Of a stretch of DNA of 32,053 nt, positions 24,389 to 32,053 are shown one piece after another. The notes beneath the pieces are model-generated. The model saw only the letters and a list, made by a program, of their open reading frames with translations, had not been told where the DNA came from and made no database searches. The position numbers and the translations under genes are program-made. The first letter of the stretch is position 1. The number at the start of each line of letters is the position of its first letter. The stretch comes from JBEIUO01 sp964549785 (GTDB taxonomy: Bacteria; Planctomycetota; Phycisphaerae; Phycisphaerales; UBA1924), in NCBI GenBank assembly GCA_964549785.1, contig CAZJXA010000011.1, forward strand, positions 1 to 32,053. The letters run 5' to 3'.

Positions 24389-26404
24389 ATGCTCAAAGTC
24401 TTGCGTAAATACAACAAGTGGGTGATGGTGGTCTTCGGATCCATCCTCATGGTTTCGTTCCTGTTCGCCGGGGCCGCCAACCAGTTCACACCGGACCCGA
24501 AGAAGCAGGTCGTCGCGACCGCGGGCGGTTCGAAACTCCGTCAAGGGGAGTTCGATCGGGCCGAGCGCGAGTTGGATGTCCTCCAGAAATTCGTGCCGCG
24601 AACGGTCATACAGAATTACGGCGTTCGGGACGGCACCCATTGGCTGCTTCTCGCCCGCGAGGCCGAACAATTGGGATTGGTGGGCGACGAACGCGATGGT
24701 CTCGACTGGATCGCGGACTTGGCTCGGGGCGAGGCCTACGCGAGCCTGGTCGCACAATACGCCCAGCAGTTTGGCGAGCAGTTCGCCCGCCAGATCGCCT
24801 CCGGCCAAACCCAGCAGATCGAGGAGCAGGCCCGGCAATTGGAACTCGCGATCGAGTCCCGCAAAGACGAGATCGCCGCCGGAGTGGGGCTCACGCCGCG
24901 CGAACTCGCCGTCGCTTTCAGCCGGCTTCGCGGCATTGATCGCCTCCTCAACCTGTACGGCAGGGGTGCACGCCAGAGCGATCGTCGATACCTTTCGGCC
25001 TTCCGTCGGGCGCAGGACGCGGCGGTTGTCGATGCCGCCGTCATCGCCGCGGAAACCATGACCGATACGGTTCCCGAGCCCACGGCCGACGTCTTGCAGG
25101 CCCACTTTGACCAGTACCGGTCCGTGGAGCCGGGCGCGGGCGAATTTGGGTTCGGCTATGTACTCCCGGCCCGCTTCAAATTGGAGTGGGTGCTGCTCTC
25201 CAAGTCGTCGGTCGAGAGCGCGGTGACCCTCGACCCCGTGGCGGTGAACAAGTCCTGGCAATTGAACCGGACGAAGTACCCCGGTGAGTTCGCGACCGAG
25301 CAGGCGAACGTGGAGCGGGATGTACGCGACACCAGGGTCGCTTCGGCCATGGATGAAGCCGACCGCGTTTTCAAGTCGCGCGTGCGGGCCGTCACTGCGC
25401 GGTTGCCGGTCGATGGTATCTACCGGCGGCTTCCTGCTACATGGGATATCGACGCCCCCAAACTCTCGGACCTGGCTCAATCCATGTCCGAGGCCGTCCG
25501 CACCGCCACCGGCATGACGGTGCCGGCCCCGATGGTCAGCCGCCCGCTCACCGAGTGGACCGCGCTCCCCGATCTCGCCAACTTGGGCGGTATCGGTGGC
25601 GCGTCGATCCGCTCGGGAACGGGCAGCATGTCCTTCGCCCAGCTCGTCTCGCTTGCGAAAGAAGTGGCGCCACAGCTCACGATCGACCTCCAGGCCGGCG
25701 TCCCTTTCACGACATTCACTCTCGAAGACACGGCGGGCAACCGCTACTACTTCATCATCAACGATGTAAAGCCCGAGGCGCCGGCGGAAGCGCTCGATGA
25801 AGTCCGCGCGAAAGTGGTAGAGGATGTAAAGACCCTCCGGGCCTACGAAAAGCTGGTCGCGGAAAAGGAGATGTGGGTCTCCAAGGCCGTCACCGACGGG
25901 CTTGACGCTGTGGCTTCTTCGTTCCGCCAGCCCGGATCCGCGCCCGGCGCCGAACCCCTCCCTCTCGAAGTTATCAAAGGCGTTTCCGTGCAGCGTGACG
26001 GAACCCAGAACGCCGCGCTCAACGACGAAGCACTCAGGACGCGGATTGTGGCCGCGGCCGAGGCGCTGGGGCCTCTGTTTGTTGCAGGCCCGGACAACGC
26101 CGCCGCCCGAACACTCGCGGAGCCCCTTCCCAAGCTCCTTTCCCTCGCCGTCGTTCAGATCACGCGCCAGCAAGTACTGGCGAAAGAGGATGTTCTTCGA
26201 CAGCCCGCAACCGCCTCGGCCAATCTCATCAACCGCGAAATGACGGAAGCGATGGAAACCCTCAAGTCCGATGGCCCGTTCTCACCGGCCGAGTTGAAGC
26301 GGCGACTGGACTTCAAATTGAAGCGCGACGACCGCGAAGAAACCGCCGCCGATGCGGAAACCGCGCAGGAGTCGCCCGCGACCACGCCGGCCGGAACCTC
26401 GTGA
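24389..26404 (+). CDS. PpiD/SurA-like membrane-anchored periplasmic folding factor
   Basis: The 671-residue protein opens MLKVLRKYNKWVMVVFGSIL, a short basic N-tail followed by one membrane anchor (about residues 10-28). This is the arrangement of PpiD, with the rest on the periplasmic side. Residues ~45-240 are helix- and Glu/Arg/Gln-rich, with a SurA_N-like pattern (ATAGGSKLRQGEFDRAERELD). Residues ~250-480 contain a long middle region, including GYVLPARFKLEWVLL. No clear parvulin active-site pattern is visible, so it may be a chaperone-type relative without prolyl isomerase activity. The C-terminus is charged and disordered. It starts about 130 bp after the rpsD terminator and ends 13 nt before the C39 peptidase gene, so it leads a three-gene unit. 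Confidence 0.72.
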   Translation: MLKVLRKYNKWVMVVFGSILMVSFLFAGAANQFTPDPKKQVVATAGGSKLRQGEFDRAERELDVLQKFVPRTVIQNYGVRDGTHWLLLAREAEQLGLVGDERDGLDWIADLARGEAYASLVAQYAQQFGEQFARQIASGQTQQIEEQARQLELAIESRKDEIAAGVGLTPRELAVAFSRLRGIDRLLNLYGRGARQSDRRYLSAFRRAQDAAVVDAAVIAAETMTDTVPEPTADVLQAHFDQYRSVEPGAGEFGFGYVLPARFKLEWVLLSKSSVESAVTLDPVAVNKSWQLNRTKYPGEFATEQANVERDVRDTRVASAMDEADRVFKSRVRAVTARLPVDGIYRRLPATWDIDAPKLSDLAQSMSEAVRTATGMTVPAPMVSRPLTEWTALPDLANLGGIGGASIRSGTGSMSFAQLVSLAKEVAPQLTIDLQAGVPFTTFTLEDTAGNRYYFIINDVKPEAPAEALDEVRAKVVEDVKTLRAYEKLVAEKEMWVSKAVTDGLDAVASSFRQPGSAPGAEPLPLEVIKGVSVQRDGTQNAALNDEALRTRIVAAAEALGPLFVAGPDNAAARTLAEPLPKLLSLAVVQITRQQVLAKEDVLRQPATASANLINREMTEAMETLKSDGPFSPAELKRRLDFKLKRDDREETAADAETAQESPATTPAGTS

Positions 26405-26417
26405 TATCAGCCGCACG

Positions 26418-27230
26418 ATGAGAACCGAGATCAAAATCAGCATCCAGCCCCAGCCCGACGACGAGAGTTGCGGGCCGACCTGCCTGCACGCCGTCTACTC
26501 CCACTTCGGGAAAAAATCGCTGTCGCTCGAGCAAGTCGCCAAGCAGATCGCCCGGCTCGATTCCGGAGGAACCCTCGCCGAGATCCTCGCGTGTCACGCC
26601 TTGGAGGCGGGATTCAACGCCACGATCTACACCTGGCACCTCCAGATGTTCGATCCCACCTGGTTCGCCGAGGACGGCGGTGCCCACGACCGCGAAGACC
26701 TCGCCGAGCGCCTCGAGCAGCAACTCCGGGCCAAGCGGACCGACCGCCGTCTGAGAATCGCCACGCAGGCGTGTCGCCGCTTCCTCGAACTTGGCGGCCA
26801 ACTCCGCATGTGCGACCTCACCGCAGCACTTCTGCGGAAATACCTTCATCGCGGCATCCCGATCATCGCAGGCCTCAGTTCCACGTACCTCTACCAGGGC
26901 AGCCGCGAGATGACGTCCGCCGCCATCGACGACGATGTCCACGGCGTTCCGCAAGGCCACTTCGTGATGCTCACCGGCTACGACACCGAGGCCCGGGAGG
27001 TACTGGTGGCCGATCCCCTCGACCCCAATCCGCCCTTCCACACCGCGAAGTACCGCCTCGGGATCGACCGCCTCCTCAACGCGATCCTCCTCGGGATAGT
27101 CACCTACGACGCCAACCTGCTGATCATCGAACCCAAAGAGGTTGAGGTGAACCCGCCCAAGCCCGCGAGCGCCAAGATCCCCCACACCGCCGGCCGCGGC
27201 CCCACGCGTAAGAAATCCCCGATAGCCTGA
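26418..27230 (+). CDS. C39/papain-like cysteine peptidase paired with an ATP-grasp ligase
   Basis: The 270-residue protein has the pattern of C39-type (papain-fold) cysteine peptidases. PDDESCGPTC has Cys18 as the expected nucleophile, with Gln10 or Gln12 as the oxyanion residue. GHFVMLTGYD supplies His181 and VADPLDPNP supplies Asp199. All catalytic positions therefore appear intact. The C-terminal ~25 residues are Pro/Lys-rich and probably disordered. There is no signal peptide, membrane segment or ABC transporter domain, so it is not a bacteriocin exporter. The gene begins 13 nt after the PpiD-like gene and ends 7 nt before the ATP-grasp gene; neither junction shows a strong ribosome site, suggesting translational coupling. 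Such peptidases are reported next to RimK-like ligases; the substrate is unknown. Confidence 0.82.
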   Translation: MRTEIKISIQPQPDDESCGPTCLHAVYSHFGKKSLSLEQVAKQIARLDSGGTLAEILACHALEAGFNATIYTWHLQMFDPTWFAEDGGAHDREDLAERLEQQLRAKRTDRRLRIATQACRRFLELGGQLRMCDLTAALLRKYLHRGIPIIAGLSSTYLYQGSREMTSAAIDDDVHGVPQGHFVMLTGYDTEAREVLVADPLDPNPPFHTAKYRLGIDRLLNAILLGIVTYDANLLIIEPKEVEVNPPKPASAKIPHTAGRGPTRKKSPIA

Positions 27231-27237
27231 GCAACCG

Positions 27238-28692
27238 ATGTCCGTCCTGCTCGTACTCGACAACCCCAAGGACTGGCCCCTCAACATCGAGGGTGTGGAG
27301 GTTGTCCCCGCGCGGAAGTACCTCACCGAAGCCCCCTACGCCGAGATGCGGCCCGCCAAGGTCTTTAACCTCTGCAAGAGTTACAAATACCAGAGCCTGG
27401 GGTACTACGTCTCTCTGCTCGCGGCGGCCCGGGGGCACAAACCTCTCCCCGACATCGCCACCATCCAGGACCTGAAACTCAGCGAGTTGGTTCGTTCGGC
27501 GGGCGAAGAGATCGACGACGAGATCCAGCAGGGGCTCAAGAAGGTCAAGGGCGATCAGTTTATTCTGAGCATCTATTTCGGCCAGAACGTCGACGAAAAG
27601 CATGCCCGGCTGGCCCTCGCGATCTTCAACCAGTTCCCCGCCCCATTTTTGCGAGCCCAGTTCCGCAACGACGGCAAGCGCTGGGTTTTGGAAGGCCTCC
27701 GCACCATCGCGGCCAACGAGATCCCGCCCGATCACTTCCTGAGCGTCCTCAATTTCGCCACGCACTACTTCAACCGCCCGCACCGCCGCCCGCGCCACGT
27801 CGAATCGCGCTACGACCTCGCCATCCTCTACGACAAGGACGAGGGCAAAGCCCCCAGCGACGAGAAGGCCCTCAAAAAATTCAGCAAGGCCGCGGAGTCG
27901 ATGGGCTTCGAGGTCGAGATGATCACCCGTGATGATTACGGGCGACTCGCCGAGTTTGATGCGCTCTTCATCCGCGACACCACCAGCGTCAACCACTTCA
28001 CGTTCCGGTTCGCCAAACGGGCCCAGAACGAGGGGTTGGTGGTGATGGACGATCCCGACTCCATCATCAAGTGCAGCAACAAGGTCTACCTGCACGAACT
28101 CCTCACCCACCACAAGATCGCCACGCCCCCGACGCGGATCATCAACGAGGACAACTGGGAGAGCGTGCCCGATCAACTCGGGATGCCGCTCGTACTCAAA
28201 CAACCCGACAGTTCGTTTTCCCTCGGGGTCGTGAAGGTCTCCACGCTCAAGGAATACGCCAAGGAAGTGGAGCGGCTCTTCAAAATTTCGGATCTCCTCA
28301 TCGCCCAGTCCTTCACCCCCACCGACTTTGATTGGCGCATCGGGATGATCGACCGCGAACCGCTCTTCTGCTGCAAATATTACATGGCCACCAGCCACTG
28401 GCAGATATACGACAACAGCAAGGCCGGCGACGACGCCCTCGGCAACTTCGAGACTTGGCCCCTCGCCGCGTGCCCGTCCGACGTCCTCAAAACCTCCATC
28501 CGCGTCGCAAACCTCATCGGCGACGGTTTCTACGGGGTCGACGTCAAGGAACTCGACGGACGAGCCCACGTTATGGAGATCAACGACAACCCCAACGTGG
28601 ACGCCGGGATCGAGGACCAGATTTTGGGCGACGAACTCTACCTCCGCATCATGCGGGTCTTCTTGCGACGGCTGGAGAGCCGGGGTCGGTAG
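27238..28692 (+). CDS. RimK-like ATP-grasp ligase with N-terminal RLAN-type domain
   Basis: The 484-residue protein has two parts. Residues 1-~185 (MSVLLVLDNPKDWPLNIEGV; KVFNLCKSYKYQSLGYYVSL) match the extra domain called RLAN that precedes some RimK-like ligases. Residues ~195-484 are an ATP-grasp ligase. LFIRDTTSVNHF and DDPDSIIKCSNKVYLHELL begin it, Lys321 in VLKQPDSSFSLG is the ATP-binding lysine, and WRIGMID and GVDVKE follow. VMEINDNPNVDAG (445-457) gives the Mg-binding Glu447 and Asn449. ATP-grasp ligases of this group join amino acids to carboxylates of peptides or small molecules; the acceptor here is unknown. It is coupled to the C39 peptidase gene, 7 nt upstream. Its 3' end overlaps convergent hldE by 44 bp. 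Confidence 0.9.
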   Translation: MSVLLVLDNPKDWPLNIEGVEVVPARKYLTEAPYAEMRPAKVFNLCKSYKYQSLGYYVSLLAAARGHKPLPDIATIQDLKLSELVRSAGEEIDDEIQQGLKKVKGDQFILSIYFGQNVDEKHARLALAIFNQFPAPFLRAQFRNDGKRWVLEGLRTIAANEIPPDHFLSVLNFATHYFNRPHRRPRHVESRYDLAILYDKDEGKAPSDEKALKKFSKAAESMGFEVEMITRDDYGRLAEFDALFIRDTTSVNHFTFRFAKRAQNEGLVVMDDPDSIIKCSNKVYLHELLTHHKIATPPTRIINEDNWESVPDQLGMPLVLKQPDSSFSLGVVKVSTLKEYAKEVERLFKISDLLIAQSFTPTDFDWRIGMIDREPLFCCKYYMATSHWQIYDNSKAGDDALGNFETWPLAACPSDVLKTSIRVANLIGDGFYGVDVKELDGRAHVMEINDNPNVDAGIEDQILGDELYLRIMRVFLRRLESRGR

Positions 28693-30202
28693 GGCGAAGG
28701 TCCTCTCTCTTACCCCCCGCCGCCCTGAGCACGACATTGCTCGTGCTCCGCCCCTCGACGAGCGGCACCAACTCCACCCGCCCTCCGGCCTTTTCCACCA
28801 CATCATGCCCGACGACCTGGTCCTTTGAGTAGTCGCCGCCCTTCACCAGGACATCCGGCCGCACCGCGCGGATCAAGTCCAGCGGGGTGTCTTCGTCGAA
28901 CACGCACACCGCACCCACCGACGCCAGCGACGAGAGGACCCGCACCCGGTCGTCCTCGACATTCACCGGTCGCGTCGGGCCTTTCAGCCGCGTCACGCTT
29001 GCATCGCTGTTCAAGCCCACCACCAGGAATCCGTTCGCTTCAAGCACTCCGGCCCGTTCCAGCAGGCTGACATGCCCGGCGTGCAGAATATCAAAACACC
29101 CGTTCGTAAACACGATTCTTTTTCCGGCCGCCCGCTGTGCGGCCACCTCCAGCAGCAGTTCATCCCGTGTCCGCGCCTTCCCGGCCGTTCCCTTGGAAAG
29201 TCTCATCACCGCGTGATGCACCTTCGCAAACGGCATCGGCTCCACGCCGAAGACTTCAACCTCCAGCCCCGCGGCGGCGTTGGCAAACCGCACCGCATCG
29301 AGCCACGACAGCCCGTTGGCCCGCCCCGCCGCAAGCCCGGCGAGAAACATGTCACCCGCCCCGGTGACGTCATACACCTGCCGGGCCACCGTCGGCACGA
29401 TGATCGGCACTCCTCCCGTCTCGAGCAGCAGCGCACCCTCGCGGTCGAGCGTGATAATCGCGGCTGCCAGCCCGAGCGATTCGAGCAGGGCCGCCGCGAT
29501 CCTGGCGCTCGTCGAGCCTCCTGCGCTCGGCCCCGCCGGTGGTGTCGCCACGCCCGCAAACTCCGCCTCCGTCCGGTTAGGCGTGATGGTCGTGGCCCCG
29601 CGATAACGCGAGTAATCCGCCAGTCGCGCGGGGTCCACGAAGACCGGTATCCCCGAGTTGACGCACGCCCGGATCACCGCCCCGCAGAAGGTCTCGCTGC
29701 ACACACCCTTCGCGTAATCCTCGATGCATACCACGTCCGCATTCACTAACGCCGCTTCGAACGCTCGAAGCATCCGCTCTTCGACGGCCGCCGAGACGGG
29801 CTCGCGCGATTCAAAGTCGACGCGGAACATCTTCTGCGGGTGCCGCGTCTGGGCCAGCCCGATCAGGTTCTGCTTCACTGTCGTGGGCCGCGAAGGGTCG
29901 GCAATCAATCCGATCGTCCGCACCCCTTGCGTTTCCAGCGAAGCCGTCAAATCCTTCCCCGCCGCGTCATCTCCGGTTACGCCAAAGGCCGTCACGCGGC
30001 CTCGCAGCGCCACCAGGTCAAGGCACACGTTCGCGGCCCCCCCGGGACGATGCTCGGTTCGCCGCACATTCAAGATCGGCACCGGCGCATCCGCGCTCAG
30101 CCGCTCCGCATCGCCGTACACGTGCTGGTCGAGCATGAAATCGCCGACCACAAGAGCGTTGAACGGCTTCCACCGTGAAAGAGCGTCAAGAAGGGTGTCC
30201 AT
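28649..30202 (-). CDS. hldE: Bifunctional heptose-7-phosphate kinase / heptose-1-phosphate adenylyltransferase
   Basis: HldE (RfaE) makes ADP-heptose for the LPS core. Residues ~1-325 are the PfkB-type kinase: VVGDFMLDQHVYGDAERLSADAP, GGAANVCLDLVALRG, GVTGDDAAG and the catalytic DVTGAGDMFLAGLAAG. Residues ~350-490 are the cytidylyltransferase-like adenylyltransferase: FTNGCFDILHAGHVSLLERA, shown in part as GCFDILHAGH, then LNSDASVTRLKG. Both halves look intact and the 517-residue length is normal. The ATG at 30202 has no recognisable ribosome site. The gene lies 39 bp after lpxK on the same strand and is probably last in the maf operon. The C-terminal 15-20 residues are Arg/Pro-rich and overlap the convergent ATP-grasp gene. 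Confidence 0.95.
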   Translation of the reverse strand: MDTLLDALSRWKPFNALVVGDFMLDQHVYGDAERLSADAPVPILNVRRTEHRPGGAANVCLDLVALRGRVTAFGVTGDDAAGKDLTASLETQGVRTIGLIADPSRPTTVKQNLIGLAQTRHPQKMFRVDFESREPVSAAVEERMLRAFEAALVNADVVCIEDYAKGVCSETFCGAVIRACVNSGIPVFVDPARLADYSRYRGATTITPNRTEAEFAGVATPPAGPSAGGSTSARIAAALLESLGLAAAIITLDREGALLLETGGVPIIVPTVARQVYDVTGAGDMFLAGLAAGRANGLSWLDAVRFANAAAGLEVEVFGVEPMPFAKVHHAVMRLSKGTAGKARTRDELLLEVAAQRAAGKRIVFTNGCFDILHAGHVSLLERAGVLEANGFLVVGLNSDASVTRLKGPTRPVNVEDDRVRVLSSLASVGAVCVFDEDTPLDLIRAVRPDVLVKGGDYSKDQVVGHDVVEKAGGRVELVPLVEGRSTSNVVLRAAGGKREDLRPTDPGSPAVARRPA

Positions 30203-30241
30203 GGAGGCTCGATTGTTGACCGCGGCCGCGGCCCACGCGCT

Positions 30242-31336
30242 TCATCGTCCTCGAATCAATTGCCGCCGGTCCTTCGCTTCCATCGCCTTTGCGATCACCA
30301 GCGCCCGCAGCGCCGCCTCGCCCCGATCAAATACGATCTCCAGGTGCGGCCGCCACACGGGGCACGGCCACTCGTTCGCTGGCATCGCTGTTGCCAACTT
30401 GGTCCAATCCTTCTCCGTCACCAGCAGAACGTCCGGCTTGACAGCCGCCATCATCGCCATCATCCTCCGGATGGTCGACGGCCCATACGGATCGTGATCC
30501 CGCAGGATCAATTCCGCCGTTGGCTCGCCGAGCGCCACGCGAACCGCCTCCGCCCGGAACGCACTCGGATTGCCGATCGCGCACACGAGCATGTACCGCG
30601 CGCCCCGCAACCGATCAACTCCCACCGATTCGCCGTCGGGTGAACGCAGCGCGTTCCAGTGATGCCGTGTCGCGGCGGTGATGAAGCGACGCGAAACATC
30701 CCAAAGGCGTGCTTCCAGCGCCACCACACCGGCCCGCGACCGCGCCTCACCATGCGTCAAGACCACTGCATCCGCCCTCGCAAGCGAAGCAACCGGCTCC
30801 CGCAGCCAACCCGCCGGCAACAGCCGATCCGTGAATGGCGGCCGCGTCGAGTCCACCAACACAATGTCGCAGCACCGGGCGATTCGCCGGTGTTGAAACC
30901 CGTCGTCAAGAACGACACAGTCGGCCCCCTCCCCCGCCAAAGTCCCGAAGAATTCCGACAGGCCCGCCGCCCGGTCCGAGCCGACCACCACGGGCACCCC
31001 CGGCAAGGCCGCGGCGTACAACTCCGCTTCATCAGACCGACCGAGGCTGGCTTTGTACCCTCGCAGCGCGATCACCGGGCGCAGTCCCGCTTGAGTCAGC
31101 CAGTGACAGACCCGCTTCACCAGGGGCGTCTTGCCCGTCCCACCCACCGATAGATTGCCGACCGAAATCACCGGTCGATCAAACGTCACGACCCCGACTC
31201 CGGCGTCGAAGCGGCGGTTCCGCGCGGCGATCACCGCGCCGTAGGTCTTGGCCGCGACAGATCCAAAAAAACCACTCAGGAGCGGCGGCGGTCCCACCAT
31301 CGCGCCCGCATCGTCCTGCAGCCGTTCTCCGATCAT
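30242..31336 (-). CDS. lpxK: Tetraacyldisaccharide 4'-kinase (lipid A kinase)
   Basis: LpxK phosphorylates the 4' position of the lipid A disaccharide precursor at the inner membrane. The 364-residue protein has the N-terminal membrane-associated helix (LLSGFFGSVAAKTYGAVIAARN), the P-loop SVGNLSVGGTGKTPLV, ALRGYKASLGR and the second signature LDDGFQHRRIARCCDIVLVD. The C-terminal segment LVTEKDWTKLA is also typical. The ATG at 31336 overlaps the stop of the preceding membrane-protein gene as ATGA, so translation is coupled. An internal ATG at 31300 is a less likely start. With waaA and hldE it supports LPS synthesis in this organism. Confidence 0.95.
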   Translation of the reverse strand: MIGERLQDDAGAMVGPPPLLSGFFGSVAAKTYGAVIAARNRRFDAGVGVVTFDRPVISVGNLSVGGTGKTPLVKRVCHWLTQAGLRPVIALRGYKASLGRSDEAELYAAALPGVPVVVGSDRAAGLSEFFGTLAGEGADCVVLDDGFQHRRIARCCDIVLVDSTRPPFTDRLLPAGWLREPVASLARADAVVLTHGEARSRAGVVALEARLWDVSRRFITAATRHHWNALRSPDGESVGVDRLRGARYMLVCAIGNPSAFRAEAVRVALGEPTAELILRDHDPYGPSTIRRMMAMMAAVKPDVLLVTEKDWTKLATAMPANEWPCPVWRPHLEIVFDRGEAALRALVIAKAMEAKDRRQLIRGR

Positions 31337-31830
31337 GCCGCCGAATCGCCCGACGCACCGCCCGAGGCCGTGCCCGCCGCGCTCAGCGACCTACCGCTCC
31401 CCGCCAAGGCATTCCGCCGAATCGCCCGGAGTTCGGAACGCTGCAAACGCAGCGTGTTCACCGCATCGAAGAGCGCGAGCATCAGGATCAGCACCACCAG
31501 CCCCGCGATGAGCGTCCAAGTCACCACAAACGGGCGACGGTCCGTCGCCGGGTCCGCCCATCCAAACCCGTACGCGATGACCGGCGTCGTGAAAAGCATC
31601 AAGGCCGCGTTCGCGATCCGAATTCGCTTGCGGCTGAGGGGCATCTCTGTTCGGTAGAGCACCGACGCGTGGACGGCCAGTATCACGAGCACCACCATCG
31701 CGAACGGAAACACCACCGACGACGATGCCAACGGTCCTTCGGCCAGCACATTCATCCGCATCACTCCCAAGGAGTCACGAACCGCAACCGGCCACGCCTC
31801 CGCCAGCGACACCCGTCCCCGACCATTCAA
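31333..31830 (-). CDS. Small membrane protein between maf and lpxK
   Basis: This 165-residue protein has three clear hydrophobic segments, near residues 39-59 (VVFPFAMVVLVILAVHASV), 72-90 and 102-121 (VVTWTLIAGLVVLILMLAL). It ends in an Arg-rich cytoplasmic stretch and a Gly/Ser/Ala tail. Its start overlaps the maf stop as ATGA at 31827-31830, and its stop overlaps the lpxK start in the same way. It is thus a firm operon member. An internal ATG near residue 26 would also keep all helices. No family recognised; the location suggests a role near the envelope but does not prove it. Confidence 0.75.
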   Translation of the reverse strand: MNGRGRVSLAEAWPVAVRDSLGVMRMNVLAEGPLASSSVVFPFAMVVLVILAVHASVLYRTEMPLSRKRIRIANAALMLFTTPVIAYGFGWADPATDRRPFVVTWTLIAGLVVLILMLALFDAVNTLRLQRSELRAIRRNALAGSGRSLSAAGTASGGASGDSAA

Positions 31831-32053
31831 GCAAACGTCCGCAGAACCCCCAGCAACCGGTCCATGGGCAGCCCCATGACCGTCCTCTCATCCCCGTCCA
31901 CTGACATCGGCCATCCGGCCACGATCCGTTCACGCAGGTTGTAGGCACCCGCCTTTCCGCGCCAACCGCCCGTCGCGATATACCCGTCGATCTCGGTGTC
32001 CGCCACGCTGCCCACCTTCACCCGTGCCGACTCCGAAAAACTGATCCGCCGCC
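31827..32053 (-). CDS. Maf/YceF-family nucleotide pyrophosphatase, C-terminal part (cut by window end)
   Basis: The last ~75 residues of a Maf-type protein are present; the frame runs open to the window edge. ISFSESARVKVGSVADTEIDGYI and TGGWRGKAGAYNL match the conserved C-terminal block of the family (V-F-L-I--Y---G---KAGAY-IQG), given here in short pieces. It is followed by TVMGLPMDRLLGVL, which matches the terminal VGLPL. YNLRER replaces the usual YGIQG. Maf proteins hydrolyse dTTP, UTP or modified nucleotides to the monophosphate; the subtype cannot be decided without the N-terminal half. The stop overlaps the start of the downstream membrane-protein gene. Confidence 0.85.
   Translation of the reverse strand, partial: RRISFSESARVKVGSVADTEIDGYIATGGWRGKAGAYNLRERIVAGWPMSVDGDERTVMGLPMDRLLGVLRTFA

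Noticed and set aside
24347..26173. 608-residue open frame antisense to the PpiD-like gene
   Set aside because: The plus-strand frame has the membrane anchor and operon spacing; the antisense frame runs into the rpsD-side spacer without support.
27124..28806. 560-residue open frame antisense to the ATP-grasp gene
   Set aside because: The sense frame carries intact ATP-grasp motifs; the antisense one is a shadow.

Overview
The window is GC-rich chromosomal DNA that looks like a planctomycete of the class Phycisphaerae. The signs are an exported propeller protein ending in paired Asp-rich dockerin-like repeats and a terminal Gly-Cys, a giant subtilase opening with an LEPR-like ESRQMLSA motif, lipid A/LPS-core genes, rsmH outside any division cluster, and rpsD outside the alpha operon. 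This placement is inferred from protein style, not from a marker-gene tree. No phage, transposase, CRISPR array or rRNA was seen. It reads as ordinary core chromosome with lineage-specific surface genes.

Layout. 1-4.9 kb: a HIT hydrolase diverges from a promoter-driven dockerin-type surface protein, followed by a membrane pyrophosphatase (hppA) with an unusual external insertion. 4.9-9.3 kb, minus strand: rsmH, a SNF2-family helicase and tRNA-Lys(UUU). 9.6-16.6 kb, minus strand: a 1794-residue secreted subtilase with an intrinsic terminator and a leader hairpin next to its ribosome binding site, then waaA (Kdo transferase). 16.8-18.7 kb: a DUF4442 hotdog protein and a polytopic membrane protein. 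18.8-20.8 kb, minus strand: queG and a sugar-phosphate-isomerase-like TIM barrel. 21.1-24.2 kb, plus strand: a small putative lipoprotein, tryptophan 2,3-dioxygenase, a polytopic membrane protein, and rpsD with its own promoter and terminator.

24.4-28.7 kb is a tight three-gene plus-strand unit: a PpiD/SurA-like membrane-anchored protein, a C39/papain-like cysteine peptidase with an intact Cys-His-Asp set, and a RimK-like ATP-grasp ligase with an extra N-terminal domain. This is the best candidate for an under-described system, perhaps one that ligates and trims peptides. 28.6-32.05 kb, minus strand, is a second tight unit of maf (cut by the window edge), a small membrane protein, lpxK and hldE. 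With waaA it supplies lipid A phosphorylation, Kdo transfer and ADP-heptose precursor synthesis, so the organism probably makes a Gram-negative-type LPS.

Most other long open frames are antisense or out-of-frame shadows caused by high GC content and were left out.
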